A DNA stretch of 64,000 nt from Salinisphaera sp963835375 (GTDB lineage: Bacteria > Pseudomonadota > Gammaproteobacteria > Nevskiales > Salinisphaeraceae): positions 1-64,000 of the forward strand of contig CAWIGB010000032.1 of the NCBI GenBank assembly GCA_963835375.1. The letters are read 5' to 3'. The position numbers were made by a program, and so were the translations under genes. The notes below the pieces were generated by a model. That model ran no database searches, was not told the DNA's origin, and was given only the letters and a program-made list of their open reading frames with translations. Each line of letters starts with the position of its first letter. Position 1 is the first letter of the stretch. Positions 8,950 to 19,288 of the stretch are shown in pieces.

Positions 8950-9996
8950 CTATTTGTCCAGCAGGATCTGCAGCTTCACGTCGGTCGGCTCGCCGCGAGC
9001 GGCGCGCTCGAAGGCCGCGACGCTGTCGGCGAAGTCGAACGTTTCTGAAATCAATGGCTTGAGATCGATCTTGCCCGAGGCGAGCAGCGCGATCGTGCGG
9101 TCGTAGACATTGGCGTAGCGAAACACCGTCTCGATCGAGATCTCTTTGGCCTGGGCGGCGACGATGTCGAAGGTCACCGGCTCCACCGGCATGCCCACCA
9201 GCACCAGCGTGCCCGCCGGGCGTACGCAGGCCAGCGCATCGTCGTAGACCTTCGGGCTGCCGCTGGCCTCGAACACCACGTCCGCGCCCCAGTCGGCGCC
9301 GCAACGGGCCGCGACCTTGTCGGTGAGCGATTCGCGCGCGACGTTGACGGTGGTGATGCCGTCGTAGCCGGCCGCGATCGCGAGCTTTTCGTCGACCAGA
9401 TCGGAGACGATCACTTCGCTCGCCCCGCCGGCCAGCGCGGACAACGCGACCATCAGCCCGATCGGCCCGGCGCCGGTCACGACACAGACATCGCCCGGCA
9501 CCATGCGTGCCTTGACCGTGGCCTGCATGCCGATGGCCAGCGGCTCCACCATCGCGCCCTCGGCGAAGGAGACGTTGTCCGGCAGCTTGTAGGTGAACGC
9601 GGCCGGGTGCACCACGTCCGGCGTCAGGCAGCCGTGGATCGGCGGCGTGGCCCAGAAGCGCACTGCGGGATCGACGTTGTACACGCCGAGCTTGGCGGCC
9701 CGCGAGGTCATGTCCGGAATACCCGGCTCCATGCAGACCCGGTCGCCGACGGCGAGATCGGTCACCGCCGAGCCGATTTCGGTGATCGTGCCGGAGGCTT
9801 CGTGGCCGAGCACCATCGGCTCGTTGACCACGAACGGCCCGATCCGGCCATGGGTGTAGTAATGCACGTCGCTGCCGCAGATGCCCACGGTATGCACGTG
9901 CACGCGCACGTCGTGCGCGCCGAGCTCGGCGGGCAGATCGATCTCTCGCAGGGACAGTTCGTGCTGACGTTCCAGCACCAGCGCCTGGGCTTGCAT
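8950..9996 (-). CDS. Zinc-dependent polyol dehydrogenase (xylitol/sorbitol dehydrogenase type)
   Basis: Medium-chain dehydrogenase of 348 residues, the first gene of the polyol operon (ATG 9996 behind GGAGGCGC). Catalytic zinc ligands are visible as CGSDVHYY (Cys40), GHEASG with His65-Glu66, and the later Glu in MVEPLA. The NAD-binding fold has VVTGAGPIGLMVALS. The lobe that normally holds four zinc-binding cysteines reads EPGIPDMTSRAAKLGVYNVD and has none of them, a variant that I recall from alpha-proteobacterial xylitol dehydrogenases. With the importer, it would oxidise an imported sugar alcohol to a ketose. The exact substrate cannot be told from sequence. Confidence 0.88.
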   Translation of the reverse strand: MQAQALVLERQHELSLREIDLPAELGAHDVRVHVHTVGICGSDVHYYTHGRIGPFVVNEPMVLGHEASGTITEIGSAVTDLAVGDRVCMEPGIPDMTSRAAKLGVYNVDPAVRFWATPPIHGCLTPDVVHPAAFTYKLPDNVSFAEGAMVEPLAIGMQATVKARMVPGDVCVVTGAGPIGLMVALSALAGGASEVIVSDLVDEKLAIAAGYDGITTVNVARESLTDKVAARCGADWGADVVFEASGSPKVYDDALACVRPAGTLVLVGMPVEPVTFDIVAAQAKEISIETVFRYANVYDRTIALLASGKIDLKPLISETFDFADSVAAFERAARGEPTDVKLQILLDK

Positions 9997-10292
9997 TGCG
10001 CCTCCTCAATTCATGGCCGCGTACGGCTTATCGTCGACGCTACTGCGGCGCTTCGCGAGCGGACTAGAGCGGATTTTTCGCCCGACTTGTACTTTTTTTC
10101 ACGGCCTGAGCCCTTGCTCGTCAATAATCCTGCAAGAATGCATAGTTAGCTGTAGCGCTCAGAGTTCGGATAAATGCTTGATACAGCAATGGATACGACT
10201 AAAGCAGGATGCAAATTCAGCCGGCTTTCCGGCCGTTCGGGCGGCGGCGGGCGTGCCTCCCAGCCGCGTCATGCGGCAGCCGGGGGCGCGAT
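9997..10292. other. Divergent promoter region between polyol operon and araC-type regulator
   Basis: A gap of 296 bases, clearly more AT-rich than its neighbours at 10060-10200. It must hold promoters for the leftward dehydrogenase operon and the rightward regulator. I could not find a convincing regulator half-site pair or a clean -35/-10 pair. Confidence 0.5.
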
Positions 10293-11415
10293 ATGAGCGG
10301 CCCGTTCCCGCGACCCGGCGAACTGGGCGACCCGGTCTACGAGAACATCGCCCACGATCCGCGGCACAGCTTCTACTGGCATACCCACGGGTTTCCGTCG
10401 CCGCTGGCGAAGTGGAATTTCCACCCCGAGTACGAACTGCACCTGATCCGGCATTCGCTACGGCCACTACATGGTCGGCGACTACGCCGGGCGATTCGCG
10501 CCGGGCAATCTGGTGCTGGTCGGGCCCAATCTGCCGCATTCCTGGTTCAGTGATCTGGTGCACGACCACGACGTGATCGAGCAGCGCGACGTGGTGCTGC
10601 AGTTCCGCGGCGAGTGGCTGGAATCGCTCATGCGCCTATGCCCGGAACTCCGCCGGGTGGAGCCGCTGATTCAGGACTCCGGCCGCGGCGTATTGTTCAC
10701 CGGCGCCGATGCCCAGGACGCCGCGAGCCGGCTGGAAGCGATGGGCCGGCAGGACGAAGTTGCGCGGGTCTCCACGCTGATCGAGCTGCTCGGCCGGCTG
10801 GCGCGCAACGACTACCGGCTGCTGACCAGCCCGAACTACCACCTGCGCCATGCCGGCGTGCGCTCGGAGCAGGTGGACGCGATCCTTCAGCATATCCACC
10901 GCCACTTCAACCGGCATATCAGCATGACGGCAGTGGCGCGCTGGCAGGGCATGACGCCCTCGACCTTTTCGCGCTTCTTCAAGCAGGCGACCGGCGATAC
11001 GTTCATCGCCTTCGTGCGCCGGCTGCGCATCGATCATGCCTGTCGGCTGTTGCTCGATCCGCGCTACACGGTGGCGGATGTCTGCTTCATGGCCGGCTAC
11101 AGCAATCTGTCGAACTTCAACCGCCACTTCCGACGGCTGACCGGCACCACGCCGCGCGAATACCGACAGTCGCTGGCCGATCGACGAGACCACCCATTCA
11201 GCCGAGCCCAGCGGCGCGTCGCCGACGCGCTGAGCCGCGTTACACGTTTGCAGCAGAGAGCATGCATCCGCGATGGACGCGGAGTCGTGAGTCAATGCGA
11301 CGAATCCGCCGGCTCTGCCGAAGAGCGCGGCTGTCGACAAGCACGTGAGCGGCCATACGCACCGCGCGCGGGCGTGTCGCCAAGCAAGACGACTCTGCAT
11401 CACGACGCTATCTAA
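10293..11415 (+). CDS. AraC/XylS-family regulator of the polyol operon, frameshifted
   Basis: Transcription regulator with an N-terminal cupin-like sensor domain (HTHGFPSPLAKWNFHPEYEL) and two C-terminal helix-turn-helix motifs (ISMTAVARWQGMTPSTFSRF and YTVADVCFMAGYSNLSNFNR, then GTTPREYR). The frame shifts near 10462, where one surplus base in TCGCTACGG separates LIRHS from GHYMVGDYAGRF. After the family's usual end (about 11190) the frame continues for about 75 low-complexity residues to 11415, overlapping the xerC stop by four bases. That tail is probably not real, and a further frameshift may hide the true stop. Divergent position makes it the likely activator of the polyol genes. Confidence 0.85.
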
Positions 11416-12351
11416 TCTTCGGCCTCGCCATGCGCCCGCGGGTGGGCGGCGTCGTAGATGCGCGCCAGATGCGAGAAATCCAGATGGGTATAGATCTGCG
11501 TGGTGGAGATATTGGCGTGGCCGAGCAGTTCCTGCACCGCGCGCAGATCGGCCGAGGATTCCAGCATGTGCGTGGCAAAGGAATGGCGCAGCTTGTGCGG
11601 ATGCAGATGCACCGGCAGGCCGTGGCTGATCGCCCAGCGCTCCATGCGGGCCGCCACGCTGGAGCGCGACAGGCGCGTGCCGCGACGCGAGACGAACAGA
11701 CGCGGTTTCGCCGGGCGCGGCCAGATTCGGACGCTCGGCAAGCCAGTGTTTCAAAGCTGCCGCGGCGCGCGAGCCGACCGGCACCGTGCGCTGGCGATTG
11801 CCCTTGCCGATCACCCGCGCCTCGCCGGCCGCCAGATCGAGATCGGTCACGTCCAGCCCCACCGCCTCGGCCAGGCGGATACCGGCGGTATAGAACAGTT
11901 CCAGCATGGCGTGATCGCGCACTTCCAGCGTATCCGCTGGCGTGGCATCCAGCATGGCGGCGAGATCGTCGACGTCGATGGTCTCCGGCAGGCGCGCCGG
12001 CTTCTTCGGCGCGCGCACATCGGCCGCCGGGTTGGTCTCGGACAGGCCCTGGCGCATGCGCCAGACATAGAAGCTGCGTACGGCCGAGGCCAGTCGCGCC
12101 AGACTCGCAGGCCTGGCGCCGCCGCGATGGCGCGCGGCCAGCAATTCGCGCATGTCGGCCGTCGTGACGCGGGCCCAGTCGCCGATGCCGTGGCCGGCCA
12201 GATAATCCGCCGCCGCCGCCAGATCGCGGGCATAGCCGGCCACGGTATGCGCCGAGGCGCGGCGGATGTCCTTCAGGTGATCGAGATAAGCCGCGATCGC
12301 CTCGTCCAGCGCCTCGCGTTCGGCCGAGCCGGCATCAACGTTGACGGCCAC
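11412..12351 (-). CDS. xerC: Tyrosine recombinase XerC, one frameshift
   Basis: Site-specific recombinase that, with XerD and FtsK, resolves chromosome dimers at dif. The N-terminal SAM-like domain reads AHTVAGYARDLAAAADYLAG. The catalytic domain has Arg in YTAGIRLAEAVGL, the HxxR box HPHKLRHSFATHML and the nucleophile Tyr in HANISTTQIYTHLD. The frame changes near 11725 between AERPNLA and KPRLFVSRRGTRL, consistent with one missing base. The start is uncertain; I chose GTG at 12351, 13 bases after the DUF484 stop. The order dapF-DUF484-xerC is the classic gammaproteobacterial one. Confidence 0.9.
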
Positions 12352-12364
12352 GCGCAGCGGCCCG

Positions 12365-13076
12365 TCAGGGCAGACGTTCGGCGCCCAGCACGCGGCGCAG
12401 GGTGGCGGTGAGCAGATCGCCGAACAGTTCCACGAACAGAATGCCCATATCGGGGGTGAAACGCTTCGGATCGGCACTCGCCAGCACGATCGCGCCGTGT
12501 ACGCCGTTGCGCCCGAGCGGGATCATCGCGGCGCTGGTCATCAACGCGTCGTCATCAGTCGTGAACAAGGCCCTGGACTGGCTTGCGCTCAGCTCACCGC
12601 AGATCGGCTTGCCCCGGCGGAATACATTGGTGAGCGCGCGGCTGGCGTCCCCGCCCTCCTCGATCCGGTGAATGCGCTGCACCGACGCCGGCAGCGCGCT
12701 CTGAATGCCGACATAGACGCGGTCGACGGCCAGATGGTCGCGCAGGGACTGGGTCAGCGCATCGATCATGGGATCGGCCGCTTCCGCGGCCGGCCATGAT
12801 GCGGGCCACACGATTGAGCTGGATCACGCGCTCTTCGTTACTGCGGGCGGTCGACAGCAGTTCCTCGAAGCGCGACTGGATCTTCGCGTTGGTATCCCGC
12901 AACACGCCGACCTGGCGCTCGATCAGCGAAATGGCGCTGCCCGAGGCGTGCGGCACATCCATTGCCTCAAAGGCCTCGGGATGCCGGCGCAGAAAATCGG
13001 GGTGCGCGGCGAGATAAGCCGCGACCTCGTTCTCGTCGAGATCTATCGATACAGGCTGTTTTTCGGCTTCGTTCAT
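12365..13076 (-). CDS. DUF484 (YigA-like, GAF-fold) protein, one frameshift
   Basis: About 237 residues in two frames joined near 12790. The N-terminal half has the DUF484 opening VAAYLAAHPDFLRRHPEAFE and a coiled segment SLIERQVGVLRDTNAKIQ. The C-terminal half has a GAF-like core ending in FGDLLTATLRRVLGA. The family lies between dapF and xerC in many gammaproteobacteria. Function is unknown; the GAF-like fold suggests small-molecule sensing, which is inference from the family. Confidence 0.85.
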
Positions 13077-13151
13077 GGCAGGCGATCTTTTCGGAGGCTG
13101 TCACCCGGGAGGCAACAAACGCGCCATGCACGGCGACAGCGGTTCAGGGCA

Positions 13152-13997
13152 TCAGCCCTGATCAGACGATACCAGTTTACCCTCGAACACGCGCTCGGCC
13201 GGGCCGATCAGCACGGCCGGCGCATCGGCGCTTTCCCAGCGTATACGCGCGCTGCCGCCCGGCAGATCAACACGCACGTCGGCATCGAGATCGCCGGCCG
13301 CGATGCCGGCGACCACCGCCGCGGCCGCGCCGCTGCCACAGGCCAGCGTCTCGCCCGCGCCGCGCTCGAACACGCGCAGGCGCACATGATCGCGCGCCAC
13401 GACTTCACAGAAGCCGACGTTCACGCGCTCGGGGAAGGCCGGGTGGCACTCCAGGGCCGGGCCGATGCGCTCGACGTCGGCACTCGCCGCATCCGGCACG
13501 CGAAGAACAGCATGCGGGTTGCCCAGCGATACCGCGGAAAACGTCACCGATTGACCCGCCACGTCATCCAGTCGGTAGGTCGGCGCCCGCTCGAAACCGG
13601 CCAGCGGAATGCGCGCGGGCTCGAATTCGGGCACGCCGAGCGCAACGGCGAAGGTACCGTCGTCGAGCGCTTCCAGCGTCATCCGGCCGTCGCGGATATC
13701 GACCACGATACGGCGCTTGTCGGTCAGCCCGGCCTCGCGCACATAGCGTACGAAACAGCGCGCGCCGTTACCGCACTGGCCGGACTCGCTGCCATCCGAA
13801 TTGAGTATGCGATAGGCGAAATCCGCCTCGGCGCTGCGCGGCGGCTCCACGATCAGAATCTGGTCGCAGCCGATGCCGAAGCGGCGGTCGGCGATATGCC
13901 GCGCGGTCGCTTCATCGAGGGTGATCGGCGCCCGGGTTGCATCGAGCACCACGAAGTCGTTGCCGAGCCCGTGCATCTTGGTGAAGGCGAGTGCCAT
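13152..13997 (-). CDS. dapF: Diaminopimelate epimerase
   Basis: Interconverts LL- and meso-diaminopimelate for lysine and peptidoglycan synthesis. The two catalytic cysteines are present in GQCGNGARCF and ETLACGSGA, and the opening TKMHGLGNDFVVLDA is diagnostic. The gene is intact, about 281 residues from ATG 13997 (MALAFTKM), which has GACGG nine bases upstream. An in-frame ATG at 14006 is also possible. It is preceded by a PCuAC-like lipoprotein gene rather than the more usual lptM-lysA. Confidence 0.96.
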   Translation of the reverse strand: MALAFTKMHGLGNDFVVLDATRAPITLDEATARHIADRRFGIGCDQILIVEPPRSAEADFAYRILNSDGSESGQCGNGARCFVRYVREAGLTDKRRIVVDIRDGRMTLEALDDGTFAVALGVPEFEPARIPLAGFERAPTYRLDDVAGQSVTFSAVSLGNPHAVLRVPDAASADVERIGPALECHPAFPERVNVGFCEVVARDHVRLRVFERGAGETLACGSGAAAAVVAGIAAGDLDADVRVDLPGGSARIRWESADAPAVLIGPAERVFEGKLVSSDQG

Positions 13998-14016
13998 CGG
14001 TGTCATCCGTCGCGAT

Positions 14017-14607
14017 TCAGTTGGCGGTCTTGGAATCATCGGTTGCCCCGGCGCCACCGCCGTCGCGCCCGTCCTGGATCACCTGCTTGCGATCGGCGGC
14101 ATCTTCGTCATCGCCGGCCGCCGGCAGATCGCCGTTGCGATCGCGTACGGTCGCGGAGGTGGCCAACCGGGCATGCTGGCTGCCGCAGATCACGCTCAGC
14201 CGGACCGTATCGCCCACGCGATAGGCCCGGGTCGGCGAGTAGAGCGCCACTTCGCGCTGGCCGGGCCTGAATGCCATATCGGCCCCGCCCTTCACCGTGA
14301 ACGGCGCCAGGGGCTGCGCCCCGCCATCGGCATTGTTCGAAGATTGAGCCGCTGCGGCCTTGTTCTGGAAGATCGCGCGATCGAAGGCACTGCTGGCCAC
14401 GCCGTTCACGCTGACCGGCTCCGAACCGGCGTTGTGCAGCGTGAAATAACCGAGCATTTCACGCGAGCCGGCATGCGCGGGCGTGACCCAGGCATTCCGT
14501 ATGGTGAGCCGGCCGCAGTCGGAGGCGGGGCTGGAGTGGCCACAGCCGGCCAATGCGCCGAACAGCCCGGACGCCATCATGATCGAGAGAATCGGCAAAT
14601 GCCGCAT
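14017..14607 (-). CDS. PCuAC-like lipoprotein lacking the copper ligands
   Basis: 196 residues with a short hydrophobic signal and lipobox LAGC (Cys22), so a lipoprotein is expected. The body follows the PCuAC/DUF461 pattern: an early RNAWVTPA strand, then YFTLHNAGSEPVSVNGVASS and FTVKGGADMAF. PCuAC copper chaperones bind Cu(I) through an H/M set that includes a His-Glu-Met triplet after the VAS strand and a later HxM; here those positions read AIFQNK and VALYSP, so the metal site looks lost. The C-terminal 45 residues are acidic and low in complexity. It ends 10-20 bases upstream of dapF and is probably co-transcribed with it. Copper function is doubtful. Confidence 0.65.
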   Translation of the reverse strand: MRHLPILSIMMASGLFGALAGCGHSSPASDCGRLTIRNAWVTPAHAGSREMLGYFTLHNAGSEPVSVNGVASSAFDRAIFQNKAAAAQSSNNADGGAQPLAPFTVKGGADMAFRPGQREVALYSPTRAYRVGDTVRLSVICGSQHARLATSATVRDRNGDLPAAGDDEDAADRKQVIQDGRDGGGAGATDDSKTAN

Positions 14608-14806
14608 GCGCTACGCTCCCCATGTCGTACTCGCGGCGCCGGTGGCGCCGATTGGCTCATGCCCTTGTCAGGGCGGGATTTTACCGCCAAATACCTGAAT
14701 CCGCGAGTCGTGTTCGCTGCCCACGAAGGCCGCGCCGCCCGGGCAACTCGCCAGCGCTGCGTGTTCGCGCGACAATGCTCATCAACCACCTTCGTCGGCT
14801 CAGCCA

Positions 14807-15300
14807 TGACCCAGACGGCACAAAACATAGCGTTCGGCCACCGTGGCCATGATCACGAGGCCTGCATCGCGGATGCCCTCACCCGGGCCGAGGCGGTCTG
14901 CGCCGAACGCGGGCTGGGCTGACCGCCATCCGCCGCCGCGTACTGGAACTGATCTGGGTGAACCATCAGCCGACCAAGGCCTACGACCTGCTGGCCCAGA
15001 TCAACAGCGAACGCGGCAACGCCGCGCCGCCTACGGTTTATCGCGCCCTGGATTTCCTGCTCGAAGCCGGCCTGGTGCACAAGATCGAATCGCAGAATGC
15101 CTTCATCGGTTGTGCCGTCAACCATGATCGCAACCCGCCGAAGTTCTTCATCTGCCGCGAATGCGGCCGTGCTGCCAGATCCAGAGCACCGATATCGACG
15201 ACGCGATCGCCAGCGAAGCACAACAGAGCGGCTTCGTGGTCGACCATCAGACCATCGAGGTCGACGGACTCTGCGCCACCTGCGCCGGACGTAAAACCTC
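14807..15300 (+). CDS. zur: Zur, zinc-responsive Fur-family repressor, frameshifted
   Basis: Fur-family regulator resembling E. coli Zur. The N-terminal piece ends CAERGL; the next frame continues LTAIRRRVLELIW, AYDLLAQINSERG and PPTVYRALDFLLEAGLVHKI, all Zur-like. After CRECGRA a second shift leads to DIDDAIASEAQQSGFVVDHQ and the terminal zinc motif LCATCAG. One missing base near 14920 and one near 15175 account for the frames. The stop is unclear: two frames run on, to 15410 or beyond. It should repress zinc uptake genes; Zur-like boxes occur 5 kb downstream before a ZIP-type gene, and a zinc-free L31 gene is also in the window. Confidence 0.85.
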
Positions 15301-15467
15301 CGCCGAACCCCTCGGCCGCCAGCCTCCGATCATACGAAAGCCCGCGCTGCCATGCCGTGCGCGACGCGCTCGAGGCGCGGGTGCAGCGCCAGCGCTGCCG
15401 TCCGCGATAGAGTCGGGGCTGACGCCGTGCGATTTTCTGCGCGTCGTGGCAGGAGGAGTCGACCACC

Positions 15468-16525
15468 ATGAAATCGATGCAGGGCCCCGCGTTGTTTCTC
15501 GCCCAGTTCGCGGGCGACAAGCCACCGTTCAATACGCTCGATCATATCGCCGAATGGGCCGCCGGCCATGGCTACCGCGGCGTCCAGATCCCGAGCGGCG
15601 ATACCCGTCTGTTCGATCTGGACAAGGCCGCCGAAAGCGCCGCTTACTGCGACGACATACAGGCCACGCTCGACCGGCATGGCCTGATCGTGACTGATCT
15701 GTCGATACACCTGCAAGGCAAGCTGGTGGCGGTGCATCCGGCATACGACGCGCTGGTCGATGCATTCGCACCGCCGGCTGTCCGCGGCCGGCCCGCCGAG
15801 CGCCAGGCCTGGGCCGAACGACAGGTCGAAGCCGCGGCGCGGGCCTCGGCGCGATCGGGCTGCACACCCTGCCCGCTTTTTCCGGGTCGCTGGCCTGGCC
15901 GTATCTCTATCCGTTTCCGCAGCGACTGCCCGGGCTGATCGAAGCGGCCTTCGACGAACTGGGCCGTCGCTGGCGACCGCTGCTGGATATCTGCGACCGC
16001 CACGACGTGGATGTCTGTTTCGAGCTACATCCGGGCGAGGATCTGTTCGACGGCGCGACCTTCGAGCGCTTTCTTGCTGCCGTGGCTCATCACCCGCGCG
16101 CCAAGCTGCTCTACGACCCCAGCCACATGCTATTGCAGCAGATGGATTATCTGGGCTTCATCGATCGTTATCACGACCGGATCCGCGCTTTTCACGTCAA
16201 GGATGCCGAATTCCGTCCTTCGGCCAGCCAGGGGGTCTACGGCGGCTATGCCGGCTGGGTCGAACGCGCCGGGCGTTTCCGTTCGCTCGGCGACGGCCAG
16301 ATCGATTTCGGCGCCATCTTTTCCAAACTCGCGCAATACGACTACGAGGGCTGGGCCGTGCTCGAATGGGAATGTGCCCTCAAGCATCCGGAGGACGGGG
16401 CCGCCGAAGGCGCGGATTTCATTCGCCGGCACATGATTCGCGTGGCCGAGCGCGCGTTCGACGATTTTGTCGGCGCGTCGCTGACCGATGCACAGCGCCG
16501 CGAACTGCTGGGGCTGGGAGACTGA
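15468..16525 (+). CDS. Sugar phosphate isomerase/epimerase (xylose-isomerase-like TIM barrel), frameshifted
   Basis: About 350 residues of the AP-endonuclease-2/xylose-isomerase-like barrel. The start at 15468 is set by AGGAGGAG 10-17 bases upstream. The N-terminal half carries GYRGVQIPSGD; the C-terminal half, in another frame from about 15860, has the metal-binding Glu in VCFELHPGE, then LLYDPSHML, AFHVKDAE and VLEWEC. A single base error near 15850-15870 explains the split. The next gene starts one base after this stop, so the pair probably acts in one sugar or inositol-type catabolic step; the substrate is not recognisable. Confidence 0.85.
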
Positions 16526-16526
16526 A

Positions 16527-17654
16527 ATGAGCAGACCGATTCGAATCGGCATGGTTGGCGGCAGCCTTGGTAGCGCCGGCTTCATGGGTCGCGTGCATCG
16601 CATGGTGCAACGGCTTGACGGCGAGTACATCCTGGCGGCGGGCTGTTTTTCGTCGCACCCCGAACGCAGCCGCGAGACCGGCGAAGCCCTCGGCCTGGAT
16701 CCGGCGCGGGTCTACACCGACTACACGCGCATGGCACAGGGCGAGGCCGCCCGCGACGATGGCATCGAGGCAGTATCGATCGTCACGCCCAATCATCTGC
16801 ACGTGCCGGTGGCACGGGCTTTCGTCGAAGCCGGCATCCCCGTGATCTGCGAAAAACCGATGGCGACCTCGCTGGCCGATGCCTCGTCGCTGCGCGACCT
16901 GGCCGCGCGCCACGGCGTGGCCGTCATGCTGACCCATAACTATTCGGGCTATCCCGCAGTGCGCCGGGCGCGCGCACTAGTGGCCTCGGGCGCGCTGGGC
17001 GAGCTGCGTATCATCCAGGTCGATTATGCCCAGGACTGGCTGAGCGAAGCCGGCAACGAAGGCTGGCGCGGCGATCCCGATCGGGCGGGGCCGGCCGGCG
17101 CGCTCGGTGATATCGGCACCCATGCCTATCAGCTCGCCACTTATGTCGCCGGTTGCACCGCGACCGAGCTGAGCGCGGACATGCATACCTTCGTGCCGGG
17201 CCGCCGGCTCGACGACTATGCCCAGGCCATGCTGCGCTTCGGAAACCACGCGCGCGGCCGGCTGTCCGTCAGCCAGGTTTCGCCGGGCAACCACAACCGC
17301 CTGCAGCTTGCCATCTACGGTACGAAAGCCGGGCTGCGGTTCGATCAGGAATCGCCGGACACGCTGATCTTTTCGCCGCTCGGCGAACCCGCGCAGCGGC
17401 TGGATCGCGGCGGACCGGGGCCGGCGGGCGATGCCGATCTGCGAGCGACCCGCGTCCCGGCCGGCCATCCGGAGGGTTACCTCGAGGCATTCGCGCAGTT
17501 GTATCGAGATTTTGCCGCGGTGCTGCGTGGTGACAACGCGACGGGGCTCGTTCTGCCCGACGCCACCACCGGCTGCGAGGGCCTGGCATTCGTGGAGACC
17601 ATGCTGGCCAGCCATCGCTCCAACGGGCAGTGGACACCGCTGCCGCCGATCTAG
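16527..17654 (+). CDS. Gfo/Idh/MocA-family NAD(P)-dependent oxidoreductase
   Basis: 375 residues, intact. The N-terminal Rossmann motif reads GMVGGSLGSAGFMG, the strand VTPNHLHVPVARAF leads to the catalytic lysine in CEKPMATS, and the C-terminal domain has GDIGTHAYQLATY with the conserved Asp/His. Enzymes of this family oxidise or reduce sugars, inositols and their derivatives. The ATG follows the isomerase stop by one base (TGAAATG), indicating tight coupling. Pairing with a xylose-isomerase-like protein is common in inositol and uncommon-sugar pathways. The substrate is unknown. Confidence 0.92.
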   Translation: MSRPIRIGMVGGSLGSAGFMGRVHRMVQRLDGEYILAAGCFSSHPERSRETGEALGLDPARVYTDYTRMAQGEAARDDGIEAVSIVTPNHLHVPVARAFVEAGIPVICEKPMATSLADASSLRDLAARHGVAVMLTHNYSGYPAVRRARALVASGALGELRIIQVDYAQDWLSEAGNEGWRGDPDRAGPAGALGDIGTHAYQLATYVAGCTATELSADMHTFVPGRRLDDYAQAMLRFGNHARGRLSVSQVSPGNHNRLQLAIYGTKAGLRFDQESPDTLIFSPLGEPAQRLDRGGPGPAGDADLRATRVPAGHPEGYLEAFAQLYRDFAAVLRGDNATGLVLPDATTGCEGLAFVETMLASHRSNGQWTPLPPI

Positions 17655-17709
17655 GGCCTCGGGCTTCAGGCCGGGCCCGCGCCATCGGCCGACCGCGGCG
17701 TGCTCTTCG

Positions 17710-19060
17710 TCAGCCGCCCGGCAGTTCCAGCTTCTGTCCCACCTTGAGCGTCTTGGTATGCAGGTGGTTGATGTACATCAGCACGTCTTCGGCAACGTCC
17801 TGCCGGCTGGCGATCTCCGACAGCGTATCGCCCGACTTGACCGTATAAGCCGAGCCGCCGGTGTGCTGCAGGCGCTCGGGCGGATGCTTGCGGAAGTAGT
17901 TCATCACGCCGCAATACATCGCACTGGCGAGCTCATCCCGATACCGTCATCCATCAAGCTGCGCGCCTGATACAGGATCGACAAAAAGAGGTCTCGCACA
18001 GTACCGACAGGATGATCCAGACGAGCAGCACACAGAGGGCGCGCTGGCGGCGTATGGCGGTAGATCGGCTCCACCTGGGCGAACTGGTTGATGATGTCGT
18101 GCGCCAGATCATCGGCGTCGTCGATCAAGGCGTTCTGATACAGATCGGTCAGCACGGCATTGAGCCGTGTGATCGGTATCGGAGAAATGCACGCCGGCCA
18201 CATTGCGATCCGCCGAGTCTGAAATGCGCCAACTGGGCGGCCTTGGCGTCGGTCGCGCCGTGCTGCAACAGCATGTAACAGGTGCCGCCGTCGACGCTGC
18301 GATCGTTCGGATACGCGTTCTGGTGGATCGAGATGAACAGGTTGGCGTGATGCTTCTGGGCGATCCGCACGCGGCCCGGCAACGTGATCAAGCTATCGCT
18401 GTCGCGCGTGAGCACCGGATGAATGCTCGGCGTCGCCTTCAACTTGGCATAGAGCGCCTTGGCAATACCGAGCACGACAGTCTTTTCCATCAAGCCGCTA
18501 CGCGCACGCGTTCCCGAATCATGCCCACCGTGGCCGGATCGATCACCACCACCACGGGCCCGGTTTCGGCCGCGGCGCGATACAACGCCTTGGGCGCGTC
18601 GTCATCGCCCGAATCGGCCGCCGTGCGAACGGGCGACGCCTTGCCGGCGGCAGACGAACGCTGGCTCGACGATGAGGACAAGGGCCGGAGGCGCCCGATC
18701 CGTTCTTGCCGTCGATCGTCGCCACCAGCCCGTCGCCGTCGCCGCGACATTGGCCAGCTTGGCGCCGTCGGCAAGATCAAGCACGGCGCGCAGACTGCCA
18801 TCGGCGTGACGGGCGGGCCGTACACCGCTCACCGCGCCACGGATACGTCGCCGATATTCCCGGCACGGGTCGAGTCGAAGTCGCACCGCACGCGGCGAGT
18901 TGCCGACCGGGAAATAGTGGTAGCTCGGCGCGCCGCTCAGTGAAGCCGACGGTGGGGCGCGCCGTGGCTCTCGATGTGGACCGCGTCTAGCGTGTCGCCG
19001 GCCCACAGCGCCGGACTTGCCAGACCAAGACCCAGCCCTCAGCATCAACCCGCGCGACAT
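17710..19060 (-). pseudogene. Second N-acetylmuramoyl-L-alanine amidase (AMIN-Amidase_3-LysM), multiply frameshifted
   Basis: Pieces in all three reverse frames add up to an amidase of about 450 residues. They are a signal-like start MSRGLMLRAG (19060), an AMIN domain (GAPSYHYFPVGNSPRAVR, DGSLRAVLDLADGAKLANVA), then VVVIDP with the zinc His region HGGHDSGTRARSG one frame over, HANLFISIHQNAYPNDRSVDG, and a terminal LysM (AYTVKSGDTLSEIASRQDV). At least four frame changes are needed. At the first, one G is missing in the GGCC run after GATCC. The intact paralogue at 53005-54471 has the same layout with two LysM repeats. Real decay and sequencing error cannot be told apart here. Confidence 0.75.
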
Positions 19061-19288
19061 CGACTTGCCCATTGAGAACGTTTGACGAAGAAAACCTTGA
19101 AGTCCGACAGCTTAAACCAGCCGCCTGAACGACGAACGATCCGGCGTACGAACCCGGGCACAGCCAGCCAGTATCGTCGGCATACCGAACGCGGGTCACC
19201 GGCCACCCTGGGCGCGATCGCGCCGGGTGCCATGTTCCGATTCGTCGAAGCCCTCGCATCGCCGATACGGCTCAAGCTTCCGGCTCGG

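Noticed and set aside
10636..12477. 613-codon - strand frame running from xerC through the araC-type gene
   Set aside because: Only its N-terminal half is xerC; the rest is antisense to the AraC regulator, created by the xerC frameshift.
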